A stretch of DNA of 64,000 bases. Source: Anaerolineae bacterium. GTDB taxonomy: Bacteria > Chloroflexota > Anaerolineae > Aggregatilineales > JAFGMM01. Positions 54,134-64,000 of the stretch are shown piece by piece (within the stretch, counting starts at the first letter, position 1; each line of letters starts with the position of its first letter). The notes under the pieces are model-generated. The model had not been told where the DNA came from, did no database searches, and worked only from the letters and a program-made list of their open reading frames with translations. Both the position numbers and the translations under genes were made by a program. Location of the stretch: contig JAOSJO010000022.1 in NCBI GenBank assembly GCA_027494055.1, positions 520,893 through 584,892 of the forward strand, in the 5' to 3' direction.

Positions 54134-55162
54134 ATGAAGAAGAAGCGACGACCAAGATTATCTGATGTGGCCCAACGAGCGGGCGTTTCCGAAGCAACCG
54201 TGTCCGTCGTGCTTAATGACCGCGTCGGCGAAAGCGTGCGGGTCAGCCAGGAGACTCAGGATCGCATCTGGGCCATCGCGCGGGAGCTGGGTTATGTCGC
54301 AGACCCGGTCGCGCGCAGCCTGGCGCGAGGGCAGATCGACACGTTGGCGCTGGTCGTGCGCGACATCACCAACCCTTTCTTTGCCGAAGTCGCGCTGGCC
54401 GTACAACAAGAAGCCGAGCGCTTCGGCTACAGCGTCCTGCTCTACAACACGGCAGCCCCTGGCGGCGTTGACGACCCTCACCGCGAAGCGAATTTCCTGA
54501 CCCTCGCGCAGCGGTGGCCCATTGCCGGCCTCATTATCTGTCAGGATGTGGCCCTGGAAAACGAGGCGCTGAGAAGCTTCCGGCAGCGCCAAACACCCGT
54601 GGTGATGATCAGCCCCCTGCTTCATGAACTCATCGACGCCGTCTTCATTGACGACGAGAAAGCGGCATTCGACGCGGTTTCGTACCTGATCGAGAAGGGG
54701 CACCGGCGGATCGCCCACATCGGCGGCCCAAAGAAGTTGCTGACCGGCCTGGCTCGCTACAAGGGCTATCTTGAGGCGCTGCGGGCCAACCAGTTGCCGG
54801 TGGACGAAGGCCTTATCGTGCTGAGTGACTTCACGGTGAAGGGCGCCGAACAAAGCATGGCCGAACTCATTACCAGGGCTGATCCCCCGACGGCGGTCTT
54901 TGCCGCCAACGATGTGATGGCGTTCGGGGCGCTGCGCACGGCGCTCGGAGCAGGGTTATCGGTGCCGGATGATATTGCGATCATGGGCTTTGACAACATC
55001 CAGGCGCTGATGTGTCCGGGCCTGACCACCGTGGACCACGCACAGGAGAAGATGGGACGCACCGCAGTTCAACTGCTGATGGAACGGCTGAGTGGTGATG
55101 CCCCAGAAGAGCAGCGCGTGGTGGTCGTGCCACACCGCATTGTCGTCCGTGATACGGCATAG
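54134..55162 (+). CDS. LacI-family transcriptional regulator
   Basis: 342 residues. N-terminal HTH RLSDVAQRAGVSEATVSVVL and hinge helix DPVARSLARGQ, then the periplasmic-binding-protein-like sensor: LALVVRDITNPFFAEVALAV, RFGYSVLLYNTAAPG, LIICQDVALENEAL, IEKGHRRIAHIGGP, AVFAANDVMAFGALRTALGA and IAIMGFDNIQALMCPGLTTV. It is followed by the sugar ABC transporter. It presumably represses the transporter and glycosidase genes until its ligand sugar binds. Confidence 0.93.
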   Translation: MKKKRRPRLSDVAQRAGVSEATVSVVLNDRVGESVRVSQETQDRIWAIARELGYVADPVARSLARGQIDTLALVVRDITNPFFAEVALAVQQEAERFGYSVLLYNTAAPGGVDDPHREANFLTLAQRWPIAGLIICQDVALENEALRSFRQRQTPVVMISPLLHELIDAVFIDDEKAAFDAVSYLIEKGHRRIAHIGGPKKLLTGLARYKGYLEALRANQLPVDEGLIVLSDFTVKGAEQSMAELITRADPPTAVFAANDVMAFGALRTALGAGLSVPDDIAIMGFDNIQALMCPGLTTVDHAQEKMGRTAVQLLMERLSGDAPEEQRVVVVPHRIVVRDTA

Positions 55163-55258
55163 ATTCGCACCGGCGGAAAGGGGGTTACGAAGCGCGATAC
55201 GCATCTTGTCTGCCCAGGAAGTCTCACCATCGATGTACATGAGTATGAGGAGGAACCC

Positions 55259-56600
55259 ATGTCTCGCAAACCCGCAACTCTGGTTCGTTTGATTGTCGTG
55301 GTGATGATGCTTGCTTCCCTGGCCGTCGCCTTCGGCCCAGCGGCGGCGCAGGAGGAACCGTCTGGCACGCTCTCCGTTGCCATTTGGGGAAGCAAGCAGG
55401 ACATCGACTCGGTCCAGGCCGTGATTGCCGCGTACGAAGAGGCATTCCCCAATGTCGTCATCGACGTACAAGAGAACGCCTGCGGCGAGAATTACGCCGC
55501 CTGCAAGACCCTGATTGCCGGTGGGTCAATGTTCGATGTTTTTGTGCCTGGCAACTGGAGCATCCAGGGAATGATCCAGGATGGGGTCGTCGAGAACCTT
55601 GAGCCCTATATCGAGGCATCCGGTCTCGACAAGGACGACTTCTACCCGGCCGCTCTATCGGCCATGACCGGGCAGATCGACGGCAATGTATATGCGCTTC
55701 CAATGGGCTATCACATCGAGGTGCTGTACTACAACAAGGACCTGTTCGATGCCGCCGGCCTCGACTATCCTCCAGCGGATGGCAGCTACACCTGGCAGGA
55801 TGTGCGCGAGTGGGCCAGGAAGCTGACGCTTGACGAGAACGGCAACAACGCCGAATCGCCTGACTTCGACCCCCGACAACATCGTGCAGTGGGGGCACTA
55901 CATCTGGCCCGCCGTGATCGCTGGCTTTGAACCGATCCTGCTCGCGTTCGGCGGCAGCACCATGTCAGTACCCGACGGCCAGACGTGCAACCTTGAGCAC
56001 CCTGACTCAATCCGAGCATTCCAGTTCATCCAGGACATGATGTGGGTGGATCACACCGCAATCACCCCGCAGGTGGAGCAGGAAAACGCCGGGAAGTACC
56101 GCTTCGCGCTCGGCGAGCTTGCCATGCTTGGCGGCGCCCACTGGATGACGGACATCATCAACGACCAGAACCCCGATCTGAACTACGATGTGGCCGCGTT
56201 GCCCGCGGAGCAGGCCGGCAACGCCTCCGTGGTGCATGTACACGGCTGGGCGTTTTACAGTGGGTCGCAGAACAAGGACCTGGCGTGGCACTTCGTGCAG
56301 TGGGTGTCGACGGAGGGTGCTGGCCCGGAGATGGGCCTGATCCCCGCCTATCGCGACCTGGCCCTCTCGGATGTATTCCTTGAGCGACCGGGCGAGCCGG
56401 AACACCTCCAAGAGGCCTTCCTGGAGCCAGCAGACTGGCCGCTGACCATGGGGCCAACTGCCTTTAGCGACAAGTATGCGCAGATCCTCGGGCCGGACGG
56501 CTACGGCCTGGCAATTGAGGCGATCATGCTCAACGAGATGCCGGCGGCAGAGGCTCTGGCTGGCGTCTGCGAGGTCGTCGATGCCATCATGAATGAGTAA
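55259..56600 (+). CDS. Sugar ABC transporter substrate-binding protein, frameshifted
   Basis: Sec signal peptide (VVMMLASLAVAFGPAAAQ, no lipobox Cys), then family 1 binding protein: LSVAIWGSKQDIDSVQAVIA, YEEAFPNVVIDVQEN, DVFVPGNWSIQGMIQDGVVE, YALPMGYHIEVLYYNKDLFD. The frame is lost at C5 55870-55874; one C fewer gives DFDPDNIVQWGHYIWPAV. Then FALGELAMLGGAHWMTDIIN and WHFVQWVSTEGAG. RBS GAGGAGG is 6-7 bases upstream. Receives oligosaccharides for the permeases downstream. Confidence 0.9.
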
Positions 56601-56638
56601 GGCACAGCACATCGCCCCGACTTGATGATCGCCTTCGC

Positions 56639-56670
56639 GCCTGCTGGCGGGCGCTGCGCCGCCAGCAGGC
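56639..56670 (+). promoter_or_regulatory. Hairpin between binding protein and permease
   Basis: A perfect 12-bp stem GCCTGCTGGCGG/CCGCCAGCAGGC with an 8-base loop and no T-run. Such stems often stabilise the upstream binding-protein mRNA so that it exceeds permease levels. Confidence 0.65.
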
Positions 56671-56727
56671 GCAGCGCCCCTGGCTGCGGTTGTGCCAGTG
56701 GCGTTGGACGCTCAGGAGAAGCCTAGC

Positions 56728-57690
56728 ATGTCTCAAAGAACAGGTAGATTGCGCCTCCCGACGGGGAACCAGCGCCGGGAGTGGTTCGCAGCATATGCCT
56801 TCCTGACCCCGCAACTCCTGGGGCTGGTGGTCTTCATCGGCATCCCGCTGGCGGCTTCCATCTACTACACCTTCACCAAATGGGACCTTATCGCGCCGGA
56901 GCCGACCTGGATTGGGCTGCGCAACTGGGAATACCTGCTGTTCGAAGACCCACGTGTCGGCAAGGTCCTTCTAAACACGGTGAAGTTCATCCTCACCGGG
57001 ACGACGAGCTTCCTGGTGCTTTCGCTGTTGGTCGCGCTGCTGCTGTCCCGGAAAGCGAAAGGGAACTTTGTTTTTCGCGCCCTGTTTGTCCTCCCGTGGG
57101 TATTGTCGTCGGTGGCGCTCGGCACGACCTGGAAATGGCTGCTGAACACTCGGTCCGGACCCTTGACCCAGGCGGTCGAGCTTTTCGGGATCAAAAGCCC
57201 GGATTGGCTGCTCGACCCGCAGTGGGCCATGATCGCCATTGCGATGGCGACGACGTGGCAGGCGCTCGGCTACGGGATGACCGTATACCTGGCCGGCCTG
57301 CAAGGCATCTCAGACGAACTCTATGACGCCGCAAAGGTCGATGGCGCGAATGGCTGGCACCGCTTCCGGTACGTCACGTTCCCGATGCTCTCGCCCACCA
57401 CGTTCTTCCTTACCGTAACGTCGCTCATCGCCGCCTTCCAGCTCTATGACGCCGTCGTCACTATGACGAGCGGCGGCGTTGCGGTTGCGCCCGGTGGCCC
57501 AAAGGACTCCACGCGCACGATTGTCCTTTATCTCTACAACCAGATGTTCCAGTACAGCGAGCGCATGTCCGGTCTGGGCTACGCGGCGACCATCGCCTGG
57601 ATGCTCGCGATCCTGATCTTCATCGTGACGATTATCCAGTGGCGGCTGGGGAGGCTATGGGTCTTCTATGGAGGCGACGATGGGCGTTAG
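56728..57690 (+). CDS. ABC transporter permease 1 (MalF type)
   Basis: 320 residues from ATG 56728 with AGGAGA upstream. Six membrane helices, beginning LGLVVFIGIPLAASIYYTFT. The EAA loop reads QGISDELYDAAKVDGANGWH and RFRYVTFPMLSPTTFFLTV, the contact site for the ATPase. No ATPase gene is adjacent, so a shared MsiK/MalK-type ATPase must be used. Confidence 0.92.
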   Translation: MSQRTGRLRLPTGNQRREWFAAYAFLTPQLLGLVVFIGIPLAASIYYTFTKWDLIAPEPTWIGLRNWEYLLFEDPRVGKVLLNTVKFILTGTTSFLVLSLLVALLLSRKAKGNFVFRALFVLPWVLSSVALGTTWKWLLNTRSGPLTQAVELFGIKSPDWLLDPQWAMIAIAMATTWQALGYGMTVYLAGLQGISDELYDAAKVDGANGWHRFRYVTFPMLSPTTFFLTVTSLIAAFQLYDAVVTMTSGGVAVAPGGPKDSTRTIVLYLYNQMFQYSERMSGLGYAATIAWMLAILIFIVTIIQWRLGRLWVFYGGDDGR

Positions 57691-58570
57691 CCAGCAGATT
57701 CGTGAAGGGGCCGTGTCGCCCACGGACGCCTCGGATCGGACGGTCAGCCGCCACCGCCTTGCAACAGGTTTCTACTACGGCGTGGTAGTCGCGTTGCTGA
57801 TGGTCTACCTGGTCCCGATCTTTTGGGTAATCTCGTCCTCGTTGCGGATCAACGAGAACATGTACCGCCCGGACCAGTGGATTCCGCAGCCAGCGACCCT
57901 GGATCACTACGTCAACCTGTTCGAGTTCCTCCCGGACTGGGGACGGTATCTGTTCAACACCGTGTCCATCGCGACGCTGTCCACCATAGGCACCCTGCTC
58001 TCGTGCTCGATGGCAGGCTACGCGCTGGCGCGGCTGCACTTTCCGGGGCGGGGCCTGCTGATCCTCATCCTGCTGCTGACGCTGATGGTTCCCGCGCAGG
58101 CGACGCTGGTGCCGGTCTATGTCATGTTCAGGCGGCTGGGTTGGATCAACACCCTCTGGCCGTTGATCGTTCCCGCCTTCTTCGGCGGCGCCTTTGCCAC
58201 ATTCTTCTTCCGCCAGTTCTTCCTCGCCATCCCGCGCGAGATCGAAGAGGCGGCGCTTGTGGACGGCGCGGGGCGGTGGCGCATCTACTGGAACATCGTG
58301 CTCCCCATGTCGAAGCCGGCCCTTACCACGATGGGAATTCTCTCGTTCGTCGGCGGCTGGAACAGCTACTTCGGCCCCAGCGTGTTTCTCCAGAGACAGG
58401 ACCAGTGGGTGTTGACCCAGGGGTTGCTCTATCTGAACGGGCGATACACCAGCGAATGGGGCGAGATCATGGCCGGCGTGGTGCTGATGTCCCTGCCGAT
58501 GGTCGTGCTCTACATCGTCGGGCAGCGATACTTCATCCAGGGCATCACGTTTACCGGGGTCAAGGGCTAA
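57680..58570 (+). CDS. ABC transporter permease 2 (MalG type)
   Basis: 296 residues from ATG 57680, which overlaps the first permease by 11 bp and has GGAGG 6 bases upstream. Helices YYGVVVALLMVYLVPIFWVI, LFNTVSIATLSTIGTLLSCS, LLILILLLTLMVPAQATLVP and others; EAA loop PREIEEAALVDGAGRWRIYW, NIVLPMSKPALTTMGILSFV. It forms the channel with the first permease. Confidence 0.92.
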   Translation: MGVSQQIREGAVSPTDASDRTVSRHRLATGFYYGVVVALLMVYLVPIFWVISSSLRINENMYRPDQWIPQPATLDHYVNLFEFLPDWGRYLFNTVSIATLSTIGTLLSCSMAGYALARLHFPGRGLLILILLLTLMVPAQATLVPVYVMFRRLGWINTLWPLIVPAFFGGAFATFFFRQFFLAIPREIEEAALVDGAGRWRIYWNIVLPMSKPALTTMGILSFVGGWNSYFGPSVFLQRQDQWVLTQGLLYLNGRYTSEWGEIMAGVVLMSLPMVVLYIVGQRYFIQGITFTGVKG

Positions 58571-58582
58571 GGAGCGCGCACA

Positions 58583-60700
58583 ATGAGAACGGGTCTGTAC
58601 CGGTGTATTCTGTTCGTGCTGGCTATTGCAGCGCTTGGCGGTTCAGCGTGGATGGGTGCAAGCGCCCAGTCTTCGGAGGAGTCCCCACAGATGCTTTACG
58701 TGGAAAACGAGTACCTGTCGTTCGGGTTTGACCTGAGCGACGGCGTAGGCCTCGTCAGCCTTGTAGACAAGACAATCGACCACGAGTACCTTCCCGCGCC
58801 CCGGCCGGCGAGCAGGACCATCATCTTCAAGCTGAGGGCGAGACAGGGCCAGGGCGAGTGGACCCTTTACGCCAGCCGTTTCGACTTCAAGGTCACCGAC
58901 GCGGCGCTATCGCCCGACGGCAGCCAGTTGCATGTGACAGGTCGGGGAGAGTCCATCCCCTTGCGGTTCACGCTCACCTGTACCCTCGAAGCGGGGCAGG
59001 GCGTCGCGCTCTGGGAACTCGGCCTCCACAATGAAGCCGAGGCGCCGCTGGAGGTCCAGCTTGAGTATCCGACAGTACGCGGCCTCCAAACGCCGGGCGA
59101 TCCCGAAGCGACAATGGGCGCGGTTCCTATCGAACTGGGCACGGTGGGGCCGCTGAGCCGGCGGTCGGTCATCGGCTTCGACACCCCAGACCCCCAGGTG
59201 GGGGTACCCCACGCGCTCAACGCCATGCAGGTCGCAACCCTTTACGACCCCACGGGGCTGGGCGGCCTGTTCTTTGCCGATCTGGACGGCGGCGTCGCGC
59301 CAATCCAGTTGGCGCTGCTGCGTGACCAGGTGTCGGGCCGGTGGGCCACCATCCTCGAGCCGGGCGCGACCGCGACCCTGCCCCGGCTCGCAATCGGCGC
59401 CTACGCCGGCGACTGGCATCAGGCGCTCGATTATTACGTCAGCCAGCGCCAGGCGCGCTGGCAGTTCCCCGAGATCCCGGCCTGGCTGCGCGAAGCCGGC
59501 GCGATCTACAACTATGGCGCTGAGGGCGGCGGCGGCATCTACCAGATGCTGCCGACCATCACGCTGAAAGAGCGCATTGACGCGTTTGCCAACCTGCCCC
59601 AGTTGCTCACTGAGGCGCAACAGCTTGGCACGAACGTGGTCTATCTCTTCGACTACTGGGAGGGGGCGACGGAAGGTCCCTGGCCGCCGTACTGGAACAA
59701 AGGCGATTACATCCCGCGCGCCGACATGGGTGGGCCAGAGGCGTTCAAGGCCGGCATCGCGGCGATACACGAACAGGGTGGGCGGGTCATCCTGTACGTC
59801 GAACCGTTCATCGTGTACCACTATTCCGATCTGGGACAGCGCATGGGCGAGAGGTGGGCCGGACGCAACCGCGATGGGTCGCCCCAAAGCCAATACCCTG
59901 ACAACTACACCATGTGCGCGACGTTCGATCTCTGGCAGGCCTACATCACGGAGGTTGCGCAGCACCTGGTTCAGGAATACGGCGCAGATGGCATCTACCT
60001 CGACTCCTTTGGCTGGCAATGGAACTGGTGGTGCTTCACGCCGGAGACGAACGTGCTCGCGTCCCCGTCTGAGTGGAACCAGGGCGTGCTGGACTTCATC
60101 GACCGGGTGCGCTCGGCGATTCGGGAGATCAACCCGGAAGCGGTGGTGATGACCGAATCCCATAACGAACTGCTCGCGCAGCACGTGGACGGGGCGCTCG
60201 ATGCCACCTTCGCCTGGCTGTATGATCTGAACGGCGGGCAGCTCCTGGCGTCGCCGGTGCGTTACGCCCTGCCTGAGGCCAACATCTATAGCGCCGGGCG
60301 CAACCTCAACCAGCTCAACCAGGTGTTTGCCGCCGGCCACAGCCTCGCCCTCGCCCCCCACTGGCTCCCCGACGCGGATTACATCCGGCGGTTGGTGGAA
60401 ATCCGGCATGACTACCGCGACGCGCTCGTCTACGGATGGCAGGCATACCAGCCGGACACGGGCAGCGACGTGGTGGGGGCGTGCTTTTACGAAGGCGCGC
60501 AGACGCAGATCATCACGGTTGTCAACATCGCCAAGCGCCCGTACGAAGGCGCGTTGACCTTGCGGGCGAGCGAAGCCGGCGCGCAGTGGCGCGACCTGCT
60601 GACGGGCGACACGTTCTCGACCGGGAGCGACCAGGGACCGGCTGACCTGCCGCTGGCTGTCCCACCGGAAAGCCTGCGCATCCTCGTGCGCGAGTCCTGA
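58583..60700 (+). CDS. Secreted glycosidase-like protein, DUF6259 type
   Basis: 705 residues and intact. Signal peptide (LYRCILFVLAIAALGGSAW, cleavage near ASAQ). A beta-sandwich N-terminal domain is followed by the barrel: TNVVYLFDYWEGATEGPWPP, YWNKGDYIPRADMGGPEAFK, QGGRVILYVEPFIVYHY, ADGIYLDSFGWQWNWWCF (catalytic Asp candidate) and AVVMTESHNELLAQ (Glu candidate). The C-terminal beta domain follows. It is closely related to the next gene product. Secretion signal plus adjacent ABC transporter suggests extracellular glycan degradation. Confidence 0.75.
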   Translation: MRTGLYRCILFVLAIAALGGSAWMGASAQSSEESPQMLYVENEYLSFGFDLSDGVGLVSLVDKTIDHEYLPAPRPASRTIIFKLRARQGQGEWTLYASRFDFKVTDAALSPDGSQLHVTGRGESIPLRFTLTCTLEAGQGVALWELGLHNEAEAPLEVQLEYPTVRGLQTPGDPEATMGAVPIELGTVGPLSRRSVIGFDTPDPQVGVPHALNAMQVATLYDPTGLGGLFFADLDGGVAPIQLALLRDQVSGRWATILEPGATATLPRLAIGAYAGDWHQALDYYVSQRQARWQFPEIPAWLREAGAIYNYGAEGGGGIYQMLPTITLKERIDAFANLPQLLTEAQQLGTNVVYLFDYWEGATEGPWPPYWNKGDYIPRADMGGPEAFKAGIAAIHEQGGRVILYVEPFIVYHYSDLGQRMGERWAGRNRDGSPQSQYPDNYTMCATFDLWQAYITEVAQHLVQEYGADGIYLDSFGWQWNWWCFTPETNVLASPSEWNQGVLDFIDRVRSAIREINPEAVVMTESHNELLAQHVDGALDATFAWLYDLNGGQLLASPVRYALPEANIYSAGRNLNQLNQVFAAGHSLALAPHWLPDADYIRRLVEIRHDYRDALVYGWQAYQPDTGSDVVGACFYEGAQTQIITVVNIAKRPYEGALTLRASEAGAQWRDLLTGDTFSTGSDQGPADLPLAVPPESLRILVRES

Positions 60701-60740
60701 CCTGACATCCTGGCGTTTATCCGCACCTGCGGGAGGGCAC

Positions 60741-62819
60741 ATGACCGGACAGACCGTGACCATTGGCAACGAAGACTATCGGCTCACGTTCGCGCTTGAG
60801 GATGGACTGAGCCTGACCAGCGTTCGCAACCTGCGCACCGGCGACGAATACCTGAAGGACAGACGCAGCGCGTACTACGGGAATCCCTTCACCATCAAGC
60901 TGCTGGGGGAAAACGGCTGCCACCAGTTCCTGAACAGCGGCCAGGATTTTGCCGTAACGGACTGGTCGCTGGACCGGGCAGAAACCGGACAGACCCTGGA
61001 GATACAGGCCCGGTGCACAGGTGCGCCCTTAGATGTGCACCTGCGTGTCCAGGTCCCGGCGTCTGGCCCGGCAAGTACCTGGCGGATGGAGATTCGCAAC
61101 GCCGGCGCTGACGACCTCACAGGCGAGGTGTCGTTTCCGCTCTTGACGGGCCTGATCGTCGGCGACGACCTGCGGGGTCAGACAGCTTGCACGCCGATGC
61201 AGTTGGGCGGCATCCGCCAGCGCTTCGCCGACTCGCCCTACCCGCTGGAGCCTTTCGTGGAAGACTACCAGACCACCTACGCCGGCCCGTATGCGTTGCC
61301 GCTGGTAGACCTGCTGTCCTCAAGCGAGGACGAGGGCCTTTTTATCATCGTGCTGGACCCCGATGTGCGCCGGAAATCGCTGGCGCTCACAACGATTGGT
61401 CACCCCCACGTCTGTGTGGCCGAGGTCGATTACGCCTTGAAACTCGCCGGCGGGGAGAGCCTGGCGCTGCCGGAGGCGATGGTGGGCGTCCACACCGGGG
61501 GGATGGGACGTGGCCGTGGACCTGTATCGCGCCTGGACGGGCGACCGGTTCCTGCCGCGCGACATTCCCACGTGGTTCCGTGAGGCGGTTGCCCTCTACG
61601 GGGTTGGGGGCGTCGGCGGGGCGGTGGGTTCCTGGCGCACGGGCGCGACGCCGATGGCGGGACCATCCGGTTTGCCGGCGCGCTCGACTCTGAGATTGCG
61701 TCGTTCGACGAACTGCCGGCGCTGCTCCAGCGCGCGCGGCAGATGGGAACCGACGTGATCTACCTGTGGGACTTCTGGGAGGGCGAAAACAAGACCGGGA
61801 TGCCGCCCTACTGGAACAAGGGCGATTACGTCCCGCGCAGCGACCTGGGTGGGCCGGCGGCGTTCCGGCGTGGCGTGGACGCGGTGCACCGCGAAGGTGG
61901 GCGGGTTATCGTCTATGTCGAGGGGTTGATCGTCTACAAGAACAGCGAACTGGGGCTGGCGCACGGGCGCGATATGGCGCTGCAAGACGAGCACGGCGCC
62001 TACTACACGGACTACCGCAACTACTGGTCGATGTGCCCCGCCGACGAGGCGTGGCAGCGCCGCCTCGCCGAGATTTGTGTCGGCCTCGTGCGCGACATGG
62101 ATGTGGATGGCATTTTCCTCGACAGCTACGGCGCGCAGTGGAACCACATCTGTGCCAACGCCAGGCACAGCCACCGGCCTGAAACCGACGTGTGGAACCA
62201 GGGCATGACCGAGATCCTCAGCTGCGTGCGCGCGGCGGTCCGGGAGGTCAAGCCGGACGCGATCATCATGACCGAGTCGACCAGCGACCTGCTCCTCCCC
62301 GTCGAGGATGGGTCTTGTGATGGGTCCCTCGTGTGGCACGGACCGCTCAACGGTCACAGACTGCTGGGGTCGCCGCTGAAGTATGCCTTCCCAGAAGCGA
62401 ACATCTTCAGCAACGGGTATACGCTGGCGCAGCTCAACCAGGTTTTCGCGCTGGGCGGGAACCTGGCCGTCGGGCCGAGGTGGGAAGAACACGCGGACTA
62501 CATCCGCACGCTGGTTGCGCTCAAACGCGAGCGGAAGGATGCCCTGATCTATGGGCAGATGCTGCCGTCGCCCAGGACCACGTCGCCCGACGTGGTCGCG
62601 GCGGCTTTCCGAGGGGAACGCAACGCTGTCGTTACTGTGGTCAACACGGGCGTCGCAGAGATCGGCGCTGAGGTCCAGCTTCCTGCTGAGCTGGCCTTTC
62701 TGAGCTGGCGTTCCCCACTGACAGGGGCCAGGGTGCAGGTGGACGCGAAATCCCCTGTGCGGACCCTGTCGGTGACGCTGCGCCCCGGCGAGCTACAGGT
62801 GTGGCTGGGTGAGGGCTGA
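60741..62819 (+). CDS. Cytosolic glycosidase-like protein, DUF6259 type, two frameshifts
   Basis: No signal peptide. N-terminal beta region (YRLTFALEDGLSLTSVRNLR). One G fewer at G6 61497-61502 restores HTGGWDVAVDLYRAWTGDRF, and one base more near 61641-61650 joins DGGTIRFAGALDSEIASFDE. The barrel has TDVIYLWDFWEGENKTGMPP, YWNKGDYVPRSDLGGPAAFR, VDGIFLDSYGAQWNH (Asp) and AIIMTESTSDLLLP (Glu), like the secreted paralog. It is expected to act on imported products. The operon ends at a terminator. Confidence 0.75.
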
Positions 62820-62934
62820 CGGGACCGTTGATCGTTGAGCAAGGAGACCTGCCCTTCAGCCTGGGCGGAGGGTAGAGAGGGATTGTACACAGCCGCGAGC
62901 GACGCCGGCTCCCGCTGAGTACATAAGGTGTGTA

Positions 62935-62970
62935 GAGAAGTCCACCCCATAGGGTGGGCTTCTCGTTTTT
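62935..62970 (+). terminator. Terminator of the carbohydrate operon
   Basis: A 13-bp stem GAGAAGTCCACCC/GGGTGGGCTTCTC (one G-U pair) with a 4-base loop and T5 tail, 115 bases after the last stop. Confidence 0.8.
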
Positions 62971-63186
62971 GGGGGGCGGTTCTCGCCCATGGCGGGGCGG
63001 TCAGTCGCCGCGCCGAAGGGCTGTATGGGATTGTGATGGCGGTCTGGGCGTTTCTCGAAGCGTTGTTGGCTACGGCTGGCTGGCCGGCTGGCGCGCGATG
63101 CAGCCGATGGGCCACAAGGGCGCGGGCCGCCGGCTGGGGTGGTCAACGCCCATTGGCGGCTTCGTCGGCTAGGCGACCTATGCCGG

Positions 63187-63826
63187 GGTCCGTGGAGCGC
63201 GGCCATGGTCTTCTTCGTCGGCGACCCGCTCCCGCCCGCGCCCACGCCCCAGCAGCCCACCGGCACGCTCTACCAGAACGCGCCCGCCTTCCAGTGGGGC
63301 GAGGCGCAGTACGCCACGCACTACCGGCTGTACGTGGAAGGCACAGGCGGCGCGGTGCTCAACCAGCTCTACACCGCCGGCGTCGCGGTGACCTGCACCG
63401 CCGGGACGTGCACCGTCGCGCCGGGCGTCGCGCTCGCTGACGGTGCATACGCCTGGTGGGTGCAGGGCAGCAACGCCACCGGCAAGGGCCCGTGGAGCGC
63501 GCGCGCCGACTTCACCGTCGACGCCGTGCCCGACGCGCCCGTCCCGCAGCAGCCCGTCGGGACCATCACCGACACCAGCCCGACGTACACCTGGAGCGCG
63601 CTGCCGAACGCGACACACTACGAGCTGTACGTGTCGGGGCTGGGGGGCGTACCTGCTCAACCAGACCTATGCGGTCGGCGTGGAGGTGACGTGCGCGGGC
63701 GGGACGTGCCAGGTGACGCCGGGCGGCACACTGGCGGCGGGCGACTACCGCTGGTGGGCGCGCGGCGTGAACAACGGCGTGGCGGGCGCGTGGCCCGCGC
63801 GCACCGACTTCACCGTCGCGCCATAG
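63187..63826 (+). pseudogene. Truncated tandem beta-domain (Fn3-like) protein
   Basis: Two ~95-residue repeats: PTPQQPTGTLYQNAPAFQWG, THYRLYVEGTGGAVLNQLYT, GAYAWWVQGSNATGKGPWSA, then PVPQQPVGTITDTSPTYTWS, THYELYVSGLGG, YRWWARGVNNGVAGAWPART. The start GPWSAAMVFFVGDP is the tail of a third upstream repeat, so the 5' part is missing. ATG 63205 is an internal codon. A G6 run at 63642-63647 needs one more G. The DNA from 62971 to 63186 has no gene, and 63827-64000 shows none either. Confidence 0.6.
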
Positions 63827-64000
63827 GCTCAGGCTGTAGACTGACGGGGCAAAGGGTCAATCGAGAGCGGGGGAGCAGCGCAGTCCACACAAGCAGGAAC
63901 CGGAGGCCTGCTTGGCGGACACTAGTTGCACGATCTGGGCGTTACCTTTCGCGCACACCCGCACCCCTACCCGACGAGAGGGCCGCGCCCGTTGTCCGTG

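Noticed and set aside
62928..63440. Plus-strand frame of 170 codons before the Fn3-like protein
   Set aside because: It starts within the terminator of the operon and runs in a different frame from the repeated domains.

Overview
This is GC-rich DNA with densely packed genes, most of them translationally coupled. It also has several lipoproteins with Pro/Thr-rich linkers, LysM and SH3b repeats, zinc-ribbon proteins and a T-box leader in front of valS. That mix suggests a Chloroflexota genome (Anaerolineae-like), probably a draft or metagenome assembly. The taxonomic call is inference; there is no rRNA or other marker here.

Layout. (1) 1-10.6 kb is an accessory island of phage-like character. 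It holds small Cys-rich and zinc-finger proteins, a GIY-YIG-like protein, an HTH protein, an IS4-family insertion, and then a tight run of small winged-helix and paralogous beta-rich proteins. That run ends in a 744-residue collagen-like, fibre-type protein and a small membrane protein. The island abuts a tRNA-Gly(CCC) gene. (2) 10.9-24.3 kb is chromosomal: sugar isomerase/epimerase genes, a pair of related structured small-RNA candidates, a class IV aminotransferase, LysM lipoproteins, a NarL-type two-component pair, and an operon of Clp_N, FHA and AlkZ-like proteins. (3) 24.5-30.4 kb is a T-box leader, a methyltransferase, valS, rph and a nucleotidyltransferase. (4) 30.4-50.4 kb is mixed: AAA+ ATPase, HD hydrolase, alpha/beta-hydrolase, acyltransferase, a beta-lactamase-like SH3b protein, a PQQ-type sugar dehydrogenase, a CpaF-like ATPase coupled to a sugar-phosphate cytidylyltransferase, a riboswitch-like leader, an epimerase, PhyH, a sulfatase, and a cluster of membrane proteins beside an OmpR-type two-component system. 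(5) 50.5-54 kb contains mobile-element debris around a glycosidase-like gene. (6) 54.1-62.8 kb is a carbohydrate operon: LacI regulator, ABC transporter, one secreted and one cytosolic glycosidase-like protein. (7) The right end carries a truncated protein with repeated beta domains.

How the parts work together. In the carbohydrate operon the secreted DUF6259-like enzyme would release sugars, the binding protein and two permeases would import them, and the cytosolic paralog would finish cleavage. A LacI-type operator sits directly downstream of the lacI promoter -10. The island genes 5713-9505 overlap or abut and look like one transcription unit for a surface or tail structure. A collapsed relative of the same unit survives at 53.7 kb.

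A major caveat is that about 25 genes are interrupted by single-base or two-base frameshifts. Most can be repaired by changing the length of a homopolymer by one, so I treat them as probable sequencing errors and annotate each gene over its full span.
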